A DNA stretch of 64,000 nucleotides, from NCBI RefSeq assembly GCF_003014735.1, contig NZ_PYAX01000008.1:186001-250000 (forward strand). The letters run 5' to 3'. A program made the position numbers and the translations under genes. The first letter of the stretch is position 1. Each line of letters opens with the position of its first letter. Below the pieces are notes generated by a model, which saw nothing but the letters and a program-made list of their open reading frames with translations, did no database searches and had not been told where the DNA came from. The stretch is from Saccharothrix carnea. Lineage in GTDB: Bacteria; Actinomycetota; Actinomycetes; Mycobacteriales; Pseudonocardiaceae. Positions 57,895-64,000 of the stretch are shown piece by piece.

Positions 57895-58815
57895 GTGCGC
57901 GCACGATGCCTGTTGATGCTGACCGCCGTACTCGCGCTCGTGGTCTCGGGGTGCGCGGTGCCCGCGGACGCGGTCGACCCACCGGTGTCGGGGGTGCGGC
58001 CGGCGGTGGACGTGCTGTCGGGGTTGGCGAAGGACGATTCGATCGCCGCGCTGCTGCCACCCGAGGTGCGTGCGGCGGGGGTGGTGAAGTTCGGTTCGTC
58101 GGTGGGCGGGCAGCCGCCGTCGGCGTACTACGCGGACGACAACAGGACGGTGCTCGGCCTGGACGTCGACGTGTCCGAGGCGGTGGCGAAGCTCTTGGGG
58201 TTGCGCATCGAGCGGGAGGTCGCGAGCTTCGAGACGATCCTGCCGTCGTTGGCCGGCGGCAAGTACGACGTCGGCACCGGCAACTTCGGCGTGACCGAGG
58301 CGCGGAAGCAGACGATCGACTTCGTCACCTACATCAACGACGGTCAGGGTTTCGCGGTGCGCGCGGACGACACGCGCGTGCCGCGGGTGGACAGCCTGGT
58401 GGCGTTGTGCGGGTTGAAGGTCGGCACGGGCGCGGGCACGACGTTCGAGGCGACGTTGGAGCGGGAGAAGCACGTCTGCGGTGAGGCGGGGAAACCGGCG
58501 TACGAGGTGCTCAGCTTCTCCGAGAACGCGGCGATCTACCTCGGGTTGCAGCAACGTCACATCGACGTGGTGATGAGCACGATCAACGGGTTGCGGTACG
58601 CGGCGGCGAACCAGCCGAACCTGAGGTTCCTGGGCGAGTTCAAGCGCTTGGACGTCGGTTTCGCGTTGCCGAAGGGCTCGCCCCTGGCGCCCGCGTTCCA
58701 GGCGGCGGTGAACTCGCTCATCGGGTCCGGGACCTACGCGCGGATCCTGGACAAGTGGGGCACGAAGGACTCGGCCATCCCGGAGTCGCTGATCAGCCCT
58801 CCGGAACGCGCCTGA
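57895..58815 (+). CDS. Polar amino acid ABC substrate-binding lipoprotein (second set)
   Basis: 306 aa. Lipobox LVVSGCA. SBP_bac_3 features: GVVKFGSSVGGQPPSAYYADDNRTVLGLDVDVSEAVAKLLG, TGNFGVTEARKQTIDFVTY, and SGTYARILDKWGTKDSAI. The mature part has an extra pair of cysteines (LVALCGLKVG, EKHVCGEAG), likely a disulfide. Starts 4 bp after the GNAT stop. Related to the receptor at 52039 but clearly diverged, so a different ligand is likely. Confidence 0.9.
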   Translation: MRARCLLMLTAVLALVVSGCAVPADAVDPPVSGVRPAVDVLSGLAKDDSIAALLPPEVRAAGVVKFGSSVGGQPPSAYYADDNRTVLGLDVDVSEAVAKLLGLRIEREVASFETILPSLAGGKYDVGTGNFGVTEARKQTIDFVTYINDGQGFAVRADDTRVPRVDSLVALCGLKVGTGAGTTFEATLEREKHVCGEAGKPAYEVLSFSENAAIYLGLQQRHIDVVMSTINGLRYAAANQPNLRFLGEFKRLDVGFALPKGSPLAPAFQAAVNSLIGSGTYARILDKWGTKDSAIPESLISPPERA

Positions 58816-58820
58816 GGCCG

Positions 58821-58857
58821 GGGCGGACCGGGGCACTTCCACCACCCCGGTCCGCCC
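58821..58857 (+). terminator. Strong hairpin terminator (13-bp perfect stem)
   Basis: GGGCGGACCGGGG (58821-58833) and CCCCGGTCCGCCC (58845-58857), loop 11 nt, begin 5 bp after the stop of the binding-protein gene and close the monooxygenase operon. Confidence 0.8.
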
Positions 58858-59001
58858 TGCGGTGTTCCGAAGCTTTCCCGAGACCAAGCCACACCTCGCC
58901 GGTAATGATCACCTGATCCACCCCTTGTGTTGACCACCTCTTCACCCCAGGGTTCAGCGCGGCCCGTTGGCTCCGACGGGCAACCCTGACGGAGGTGGAG
59001 C

Positions 59002-59934
59002 ATGTCCCCTGCCCGCAAGATCGCTGCTTCTTTGTTCGCCGCGGTGTCGCTCTCTGTTCTCTTGACCACGCCCGCGCACGCGGTGACCGACGCCGAGCTC
59101 GCGTTCCACTGGGCGCCGGTGCACTACCAGGACACCGACTCGTCCGACTACGACGCCGACTACCTGTCCACTGTGGACTTCGACGGCGAGTGGAACACCC
59201 TGGACAACTGGGAGGCGCAGGACGACTCGTCGGCCCGGCTCACCGGTGCCGCGTACTACTCGGTGGTGGAGACCTCGACGCACTGGTTCCTGGTCTACAG
59301 CTTCTACCACCCGCGTGACTGGGAGGACTTCGCCGACCCGTTCGAGCAGTTCACGCACGAGAACGACATGGAGGGCCTGCTGGCGACCGTGCGCAAGGAC
59401 GGCTCGACGTTCGGCAAGCTCGAGGCCGTGATCACGGTGGCGCACAGCGACTTCTACTCGTACGTGCCCGCCGGGAGCACGTTCACGTCCGGGCGGGAGA
59501 GCATCGACGGGACGCTGCGGCTCCAGGGCACCCGGCCGACCACGCGCCAGGAGGCCAAGGGCCACGGGCTGTACGCGTGGAACGGCGCGGAGTTCCCCGG
59601 TGGCGACGGCGTGGTGTACGTGCCGAGCGCGACCGGTGAGGTGCCGTCCGGCGGGAACGACCGTTCGGTGGGCTACCGGCTGGTGGACACGTTCGCGGCG
59701 GGTGGGTTGTGGGCGCAGCGCAACAGCGCGGCGACGTTCGCGGGCTGGGGCACGTTCCTCGGCGACAACGGCAAGAACAACGCCGCAAACAGTGCCTGGG
59801 GCTGGGACGACGGCAACGACGGCGCCGACCTCCAGCGCGGCCTCCTCGCCACCGACCCGGCCTACCTCGTCTCCGCCTACTTCGCCAACCGCGGCACCTT
59901 CAGCCTGACCTACCTCCGCAACTCCTACCGCTAA
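59002..59934 (+). CDS. Secreted protein of unknown function (Vps62/NPP1-like features)
   Basis: 310 aa, ATG with GGAGG upstream. Sec signal peptide ending TTPAHA-VTDAELAFHWAP. The mature part begins HWAPVHYQDTDSSDYDADYLSTVDFDGEW and contains FLVYSFYHPRDWEDF and HENDMEGLLATV, an HPRDWE...HENDxE arrangement resembling the metal-binding GHRHDWE site of NPP1/necrosis-inducing-like proteins and Vps62-like domains. The resemblance is weak and no activity is claimed. No membrane anchor. Repeat C follows directly. Confidence 0.7.
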   Translation: MSPARKIAASLFAAVSLSVLLTTPAHAVTDAELAFHWAPVHYQDTDSSDYDADYLSTVDFDGEWNTLDNWEAQDDSSARLTGAAYYSVVETSTHWFLVYSFYHPRDWEDFADPFEQFTHENDMEGLLATVRKDGSTFGKLEAVITVAHSDFYSYVPAGSTFTSGRESIDGTLRLQGTRPTTRQEAKGHGLYAWNGAEFPGGDGVVYVPSATGEVPSGGNDRSVGYRLVDTFAAGGLWAQRNSAATFAGWGTFLGDNGKNNAANSAWGWDDGNDGADLQRGLLATDPAYLVSAYFANRGTFSLTYLRNSYR

Positions 59935-60265
59935 CCCCCCGCGAGTCGAACCTCCAGGTCCCGCGTGTCGAACCTCCAGGACCACCTTGTCGAACACTCA
60001 GGACACCCGAATTCAACACTCAGAACACGGCTCGCTGTCCTGAGCGTTGGATTCGGGGTACCTGAGCGTTCGACACGCGGGACCTGAGCGTTCGACACGC
60101 GCGGTCTGGAGGTAGGACACGCGGAGGTTGGGGCGGGGTGTGGATCTTGGGGTGGCGCGGGTGGTGACCGAGGTGTTGGCGTCGGCGGCACGGCGTTCTG
60201 GCTGCTCGGGTGAGTGTGAGGGCGGTTACGCCCGGCCACCGGCGGCGAGGATTTACCCTCCGGTA
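59935..60265. other. 331-bp intergenic region: repeat C copy 3 and promoter of the enoyl-CoA hydratase gene
   Basis: Repeat C copy 3 fills 59936-60125. From 60126 to 60253 I see no gene; TACCCT (60254-60259) lies 6 nt before ATG 60266 and is a likely -10 box of a leaderless transcript. Confidence 0.6.
59936..60125. repeat. Repeat C copy 3: four direct and four inverted units
   Basis: Direct units GCGAGTCGAACCTCCAGGT, CGCGTGTCGAACCTCCAGGA, CTTGTCGAACACTCAGGA and GAATTCAACACTCAGAACA are mirrored by GTCCTGAGCGTTGGATTCG, two ACCTGAGCGTTCGACACGCG-like units and GTCTGGAGGTAGGACACGCG. It is the longest and most symmetric of the three copies and could fold as one long hairpin. Confidence 0.8.
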
Positions 60266-61072
60266 ATGACGCTGAGGCTCGACACCGCAGGCCCGGTGGC
60301 CACGCTCACCATCGACCGCCCGGCCAAGCGCAACGCCATGAGCTACGACATGTGGTCGGCACTGCCCGGCCTCCTCGCCGCGGTGCGGGACGACGACGCG
60401 GTGCGCGTGCTGGTCGTCCGGGGTGGCGAGCACTTCTCCGCCGGCGCGGACATCAGCGAGTTCTCCACCCTCCGCAAGGGCGCGGACGGCGCGGCGAGGT
60501 ACGGCGAGGCCGTGCACAACGGCGAACGCGCCATCGCCACCCTCGGCAAGCCCACCATCGCCGCCATCACCGGCTTCTGCATCGGCGGCGGCTGCGAGAT
60601 CGCGCTGGCCTGCGACCTGCGGGTGGCGGCGGCCGACGCCCGGTTCGGCATCACGCCCGCCAAGCTCGGCATCGTCTACAACTTCACGTCCACCAAGCAG
60701 CTGGTCGACGTGGTCGGCCCCGCCTGGGCCAAGCAGATCCTGTTCAGCGGCGAGATCATCGACGCGGCCACCGCGCTGCGCATCGGCCTGGTCAACGAGG
60801 TGCACCCGGCCGACGCCCTGGAGGCCAGGGTCAAGCAGCTCTCGGAGACCATCGCGGCACGGGCGCAGGTCAGCGTCCGCGGCGCGAAGCAGATCGTCAA
60901 CCGGATCACCGACGGGCAGCACGACGAGGACGACGCGGTGCGCGCGCTGTACGACGAGGCCGTGCACAGCCCGGAGTACGCGGAGGGCGTGGCGGCGTTC
61001 CTGGAGAAGCGCACGCCGAGGTTCTCCAGCGCGGTTCAGCCGGACGCGTCGGCGGGTACCTCGACCACATGA
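60266..61072 (+). CDS. Enoyl-CoA hydratase/isomerase family protein
   Basis: 268 aa from ATG 60266. GGEHFSAGADISEF (oxyanion hole 1) and ITGFCIGGGCEIALACDLRVAA (GGG plus catalytic-type Glu) are complete crotonase motifs, followed by FGITPAKLGIVYNFTSTKQLVDVVGP and AQVSVRGAKQIVNRI. Unlike the paralogue at 21047, it keeps the GGGxE signature. The ATGA overlap (61069-61072) couples it to a small acidic protein. Confidence 0.9.
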   Translation: MTLRLDTAGPVATLTIDRPAKRNAMSYDMWSALPGLLAAVRDDDAVRVLVVRGGEHFSAGADISEFSTLRKGADGAARYGEAVHNGERAIATLGKPTIAAITGFCIGGGCEIALACDLRVAAADARFGITPAKLGIVYNFTSTKQLVDVVGPAWAKQILFSGEIIDAATALRIGLVNEVHPADALEARVKQLSETIAARAQVSVRGAKQIVNRITDGQHDEDDAVRALYDEAVHSPEYAEGVAAFLEKRTPRFSSAVQPDASAGTSTT

Positions 61073-61236
61073 CCGAACACCCGCTCGAAGGCGACCCGAA
61101 CGACCCGGACCAGCACATCAACCCGGACCCGCCGCACTCGCCCGGCACGCCCGAGCCGCCCGACCTCGACGTGGACGTGGAGCAGTTCCTCGACGAGGAC
61201 GAGCGGCGCGGGCGGGAGGACGAACCGCCGTCCTGA
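61069..61236 (+). CDS. Small acidic, proline-rich protein coupled to the hydratase
   Basis: 55 aa, ATG overlapping the preceding stop. Highly acidic and disordered-looking (EHPLEGDPNDPDQHINPDPP; then DLDVDVEQFLDEDERRGRE). No family recognised. Codon-start overlap and GC-rich wobble positions suggest it is a real gene. Confidence 0.55.
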   Translation: MTEHPLEGDPNDPDQHINPDPPHSPGTPEPPDLDVDVEQFLDEDERRGREDEPPS

Positions 61237-61254
61237 GGCGGCCGAGGCACCCGA

Positions 61255-61276
61255 GGCGCCCTTGAAGCAGGGCGCC
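61255..61276. terminator. Hairpin between convergent genes (GGCGCCC/GGGCGCC)
   Basis: A perfect 7-bp stem with an 8-nt loop TTGAAGCA lies in the 62-bp gap between the small acidic protein gene and the DUF4235 gene. Confidence 0.6.
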
Positions 61277-61298
61277 GGCGGGCCTGACCGGCAGGACG

Positions 61299-61589
61299 TC
61301 AGTCGCCGTCGTACTTGTTCGTGTCACCGGGCCATTCGCCGGTGAGCTTGTCGTAGCCGGTGGCGCCACCACGGTCGATCGCGGCCTTCACCAGGCCGAA
61401 GATCGCGCCCTGGACGGACGCCGCCAGCAGCACCTCACCCCAGCTGCGGTCCTTCTGGGTCGGGGTCGGCGCCTCCTTGGTGCCGGTGATCAGCTTCCAC
61501 ACCTGCCCGAACAACGCGCTGGCGGCCAGACCGCCGAGCACGCCGAACAGCATGCCGAGCGGCCGGTAGAGGAGCTTGTTCACGTTCAC
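61299..61589 (-). CDS. DUF4235 membrane protein
   Basis: 96 aa from GTG 61589 (GTGA overlap with the DUF3618 gene). KLLYRPLGMLFGVLGGLAASALFGQVWKLITG and WGEVLLAASVQGAIFGLVKAAIDRGGATGYDKLTGEWPGD are the two hydrophobic blocks of DUF4235. Last gene of a three-gene envelope unit. Function unknown; such units are often stress-regulated in actinomycetes. Confidence 0.88.
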   Translation of the reverse strand: MNVNKLLYRPLGMLFGVLGGLAASALFGQVWKLITGTKEAPTPTQKDRSWGEVLLAASVQGAIFGLVKAAIDRGGATGYDKLTGEWPGDTNKYDGD

Positions 61590-62248
61590 CGCCCCCTCCG
61601 CAGGAGCTTCCACAGCACCAGCACGACCGCCGCGACACCGGCCGCGACCGCCGCCGGGTGCTTGCGGGCCTGCTGCACGCCCTGCTCGACGCGCTCCTGC
61701 ACGGGCGGCGGCAGCGACTCGACCGCCTGCGCGGCCTTCGTGCCGACCTGCTCGGCGACCACGCCCGCCTTCTGGCTGACCTGCCCCGCGACCTCACCGG
61801 CCTTGTTGCTCACCTGCCCGGCGACCTCGCTCGCCTTGTGACCGACCTGTCCGGCCACCTCACCGGCCTTGTGCCCGACCTGGGTCGCCACGGCGCCCGC
61901 CTTCTCGCCGATCGCGCCCGCCTTCTCGCCGATCGCGGCGGCCTTCTCGCCGACCGCCGCACCGGCCGCGTTGGCCGCCGCGCCCGCCTTGCCGACCTGC
62001 TCGCCCGCCTTGTCGGTCACCTCGCTGATCTTGGCGGTGGTCTTGCCCGCAGCCGCCGACACCGCCGCGTTGGCCCGCGTAGCGGTCTCCTTCACCTGAT
62101 CCACTCCTTCGTGTGCCTTGTCCTTCACCCGTCCGGGCACATCGGTCTTGTGCACCAGCGCTTCCACGGTGTCACCGAGCTCACGCCTGGTCTGCTCCAC
62201 ATCGGCGCGCAGCTCGTCCGGGTCGGTGGGGCCGTCCTTGCCGCTCAT
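61586..62248 (-). CDS. DUF3618 protein with LEA/apolipoprotein-like 11-residue repeats
   Basis: 220 aa. DUF3618 at the N-terminus (DPDELRADVEQTRRELGDTVEALVHKTDVPGRVKDKA), then a central Ala/Gly/Lys-rich array (about residues 78-165) of 11-residue units such as GHKAGEVAGQV, GHKASEVAGQV, SNKAGEVAGQV and SQKAGVVAEQV, then one C-terminal TM helix (VAAGVAAVVLVLWKLL). The repeats should form an amphipathic helix on the membrane surface. Coupled on both sides by 4-bp overlaps. Confidence 0.88.
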   Translation of the reverse strand: MSGKDGPTDPDELRADVEQTRRELGDTVEALVHKTDVPGRVKDKAHEGVDQVKETATRANAAVSAAAGKTTAKISEVTDKAGEQVGKAGAAANAAGAAVGEKAAAIGEKAGAIGEKAGAVATQVGHKAGEVAGQVGHKASEVAGQVSNKAGEVAGQVSQKAGVVAEQVGTKAAQAVESLPPPVQERVEQGVQQARKHPAAVAAGVAAVVLVLWKLLRRGR

Positions 62249-62733
62249 CGGTGCGCCCTCTCACTCACGGTGGCGATGTCCTGCTTGACGCTCGCCATGG
62301 CCTCTTCCGGCACCGGCGGGGTGCCGCGTCGAATCTGCTTGCGGCCGACCAGCGCGAGCACGCCCGCGACGCCGAACACGGCCACCGCGACGACGAACGC
62401 CGCGATCCACGCCGGCATGACGGTGGCCAGCAGCAGCACCAGCCCCGCGAGCACCGTCATCAGGCCGAACCAGGCCAGCACGCCCGCGCCGCCGAGCAGC
62501 CCGGCGCCGGTGCCGACGCGCTTGCCCTTCGTGCGCATCTCGGCCACGGCCAGCCGGATCTCGTCCCTGGCCAGCCTGCTCACCTGGTCGGACAGCCTGT
62601 TCACCAGTTCCGCGGTGGACGGCTCCCGCTCGGTGACGCGGTCGGCACTGCGGTCGGTGACCCGGTCCGCGATGGGGCCGGTAACCCGATCGGTGCCCCG
62701 GTCAGCCGCGCGGGTGGCGGCGACGTGACTCAT
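62245..62733 (-). CDS. Phage_holin_3_6 family (YqjE-like) membrane protein
   Basis: 162 aa. A short degenerate N-terminal TDRVT repeat (TDRVTGPIADRVTDRSADRVTE) precedes LVNRLSDQVSRLARDEIRLAVAEM and two helices (about 78-100 and 106-128). Despite the family name this is a cellular envelope protein usually found with DUF3618/DUF4235 proteins, not a phage holin. First gene of the unit, divergent from the YihY gene over 59 bp. Confidence 0.88.
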   Translation of the reverse strand: MSHVAATRAADRGTDRVTGPIADRVTDRSADRVTEREPSTAELVNRLSDQVSRLARDEIRLAVAEMRTKGKRVGTGAGLLGGAGVLAWFGLMTVLAGLVLLLATVMPAWIAAFVVAVAVFGVAGVLALVGRKQIRRGTPPVPEEAMASVKQDIATVSERAHR

Positions 62734-62792
62734 GGCCGTCTCCTCTCTCCACTCGCCCTCCGACTACCCGAAAACGCGGTGGTGTACGCACG

Positions 62793-63743
62793 GTGTTCGG
62801 GGGAAACCCGTCGCCCATGGCGCACGCACCGCAGGCACCCACTCAACTGCCGAAGCGCTCCTGGTGGGCCGTGCTCAAGAGGACGGTCAAGGAATTCAAC
62901 GACGACAACCTCACCGACTGGGCGGCCGCCCTCACCTACTACGCGGTGCTGTCGCTGTTCCCCGGCCTGCTGCTGTTGACGGCGCTGCTGGGGCTGCTCG
63001 GCCCGGACGCGACGAAGTCCATTGTGGACAGCCTGGACGCCCTCGGGCCGGGCGAGGCGAAGGACACGATCGCGGGCGCGCTGGAGAACCTGCAGAAGTC
63101 GCAGGCCAGCGGCTTGCTGGCGATCGTCGGCCTGGTGACGGCGCTCTGGTCGGCCTCGGGGTACGTGGGCGCGTTCATGCGCGCGTCCAACTCGATCTAC
63201 GACGTCGAGGAGGGCAGGCCGTTCTGGAAGGTCATCCCGCTGCGGTTGGGCCTGACCATCGGCGTGGTGGTGCTGCTGGCGCTCACCGCGCTCGGCGTGA
63301 CGCTCACCGGGGGAGTGGCCGAGTGGCTGGGCGAGGTGCTCGGGCTGGGCTCGACCTTCGTGACGGTCTGGGACATCGCCAAGTGGCCGGTGCTGTTCGT
63401 GCTCGCGAGCCTGGCGATCGGCCTGTTGTTCTGGGCCTCGCCGAACGTGCGGCAGCCCAGCTTCCTGTGGATCACGCCGGGAGGCCTGCTGACCGTGGTG
63501 GTCTGGGTCGCCGCGTCGCTGGGCTTCGCGTTCTACGTGGCGAACTTCGGGTCCTACAACAAGACCTACGGCTCACTGGCCGGTGTGATCGTCTTCCTGG
63601 TGTGGCTGTGGATCTCGAACCTGGCCCTGCTGCTCGGCGCCGAGCTGGACGCGGAGCTGGAGCGGGGCAGGCGGATGGAACAGGGGCAGCCCGAGGGGCG
63701 GGACCCGGTGGCCCCGCCCCGCGACACGGCGGCGATGGACTGA
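62793..63743 (+). CDS. YihY/virulence factor BrkB family membrane protein
   Basis: 316 aa (308 if ATG 62817 is used). FNDDNLTDWAAALTYYAVLSLFPGLLLLTALLG, LWSASGYVGAFMRASNSIYDVEEGRPFWKVIPLRL and LAGVIVFLVWLWISNLALLLGAELDAELERGR are the family signatures; six helices. Function not firmly known (once wrongly named RNase BN). Divergent from the DUF3618/DUF4235 unit, a pairing seen in other actinomycetes. Confidence 0.92.
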   Translation: MFGGNPSPMAHAPQAPTQLPKRSWWAVLKRTVKEFNDDNLTDWAAALTYYAVLSLFPGLLLLTALLGLLGPDATKSIVDSLDALGPGEAKDTIAGALENLQKSQASGLLAIVGLVTALWSASGYVGAFMRASNSIYDVEEGRPFWKVIPLRLGLTIGVVVLLALTALGVTLTGGVAEWLGEVLGLGSTFVTVWDIAKWPVLFVLASLAIGLLFWASPNVRQPSFLWITPGGLLTVVVWVAASLGFAFYVANFGSYNKTYGSLAGVIVFLVWLWISNLALLLGAELDAELERGRRMEQGQPEGRDPVAPPRDTAAMD

Positions 63744-63765
63744 CCCGCGCGGGCCGGCCGCGGTG

Positions 63766-63999
63766 TCAGGCGTTCTGCTCGGCGACCTGCTTGCGCACCT
63801 CGTCCATGTCGACCTTGCGGGCCTGGTCGATCAGGTCTTCCAGCGCCGACTCGGGCAGTGCGCCCGGCTGCGCGTAGAGCACGACGCCGTCGCGCACGAT
63901 CATCAGGGTCGGGATCGACCGGATCTGGAACGCCGCGGCGAGCTGCTGCTGCGCCTCGGTGTCGACCTTGCCGAACACGATGTCCGTGTGCTTCTGGGC
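63766..63999 (-). CDS. Thioredoxin family protein, N-terminal part outside window
   Basis: The frame runs off the right edge; 77 C-terminal residues are visible (AQKHTDIVFGKVDTEAQQQLAAAFQIRSIPTLMIVRDGVVLYAQPGALPESAL). IRSIPTLM includes the cis-Pro of the thioredoxin fold, and GALPESALEDLIDQARKVD is the last strand and helix. The CxxC site would lie beyond 64000. Convergent with the YihY gene over a 22-bp gap. Confidence 0.85.
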   Translation of the reverse strand, partial: AQKHTDIVFGKVDTEAQQQLAAAFQIRSIPTLMIVRDGVVLYAQPGALPESALEDLIDQARKVDMDEVRKQVAEQNA

Positions 64000-64000
64000 G

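Noticed and set aside
62245-62733. Prophage remnant, because of the holin family name
   Set aside because: Phage_holin_3_6 proteins next to DUF3618/DUF4235 are cellular envelope proteins; no other phage gene is present.

Overview
The window is chromosomal DNA of a very high-GC actinomycete. Features pointing to Pseudonocardiales (a Saccharothrix, Lentzea or Actinosynnema-like genus) are GTG/TTG starts with GTGA/ATGA gene overlaps, TANNNT boxes 6-8 nt before start codons, a WhiJ-like XRE/DUF397 pair, many secreted glycan genes and TTA codons in a few accessory genes. The genus is inferred, not shown. No rRNA, tRNA, CRISPR array, transposase or prophage was found.

Region 1 (1-18.8 kb) is a cell-surface glycan locus. 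It begins with the end of a secreted DUF4082/Ig-like protein. It then holds an O-antigen ligase and a Wzz-like chain-length protein, an anchored TolB-like propeller, an OafA-like acyltransferase, a coupled flippase and two glycosyltransferases, a rhamnosyltransferase coupled to a glycosidase-like lipoprotein, a secreted YVTN propeller, an MFS transporter, a WecG/TagA glycosyltransferase and a GT2-GT4 fusion. Region 2 (18.9-35 kb) is mixed: a Ser/Thr kinase with a SLATT-like two-helix membrane protein, enoyl-CoA hydratase, GNAT, a YCII-LuxR fusion, a large LuxR-type ATPase regulator, a substrate-binding lipoprotein, SRPBCC, phytoene-desaturase-like and epimerase genes, Tex, and a PA2928-like membrane pair.

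Region 3 (35.2-41.6 kb) is the best candidate for an undescribed system. Two unrecognised proteins, an 801-aa TPR protein and a CHAT (caspase-like) peptidase with an apparently intact His-Cys dyad are joined by 4-bp overlaps behind one TANNNT promoter, and both the TPR and CHAT genes carry a TTA codon. Region 4 (41.6-49.9 kb) holds a MerR operon with its operator, a flavin monooxygenase, a TmrB-like kinase, a hydrolase, an XRE/DUF397 module with a near-perfect 18-bp operator, a wax ester/DGAT synthase beside a lipase-like gene, and a HEAT-repeat protein. Region 5 (50-58.9 kb) looks like an organosulfur or S-alkylcysteine uptake and salvage island: two polar-amino-acid-type ABC uptake sets sharing one ATPase, an SsuD-like monooxygenase, a GNAT, an FAD/NAD(P)-binding protein and a 24-aa leader peptide. 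Region 6 (59-64 kb) has a secreted protein, enoyl-CoA hydratase, a DUF3618/DUF4235/holin-like envelope-stress module, a YihY protein and the end of a thioredoxin.

Three families of intergenic inverted repeats (A, B, C) recur across the window. All four copies of A and B lie in convergent gene junctions.
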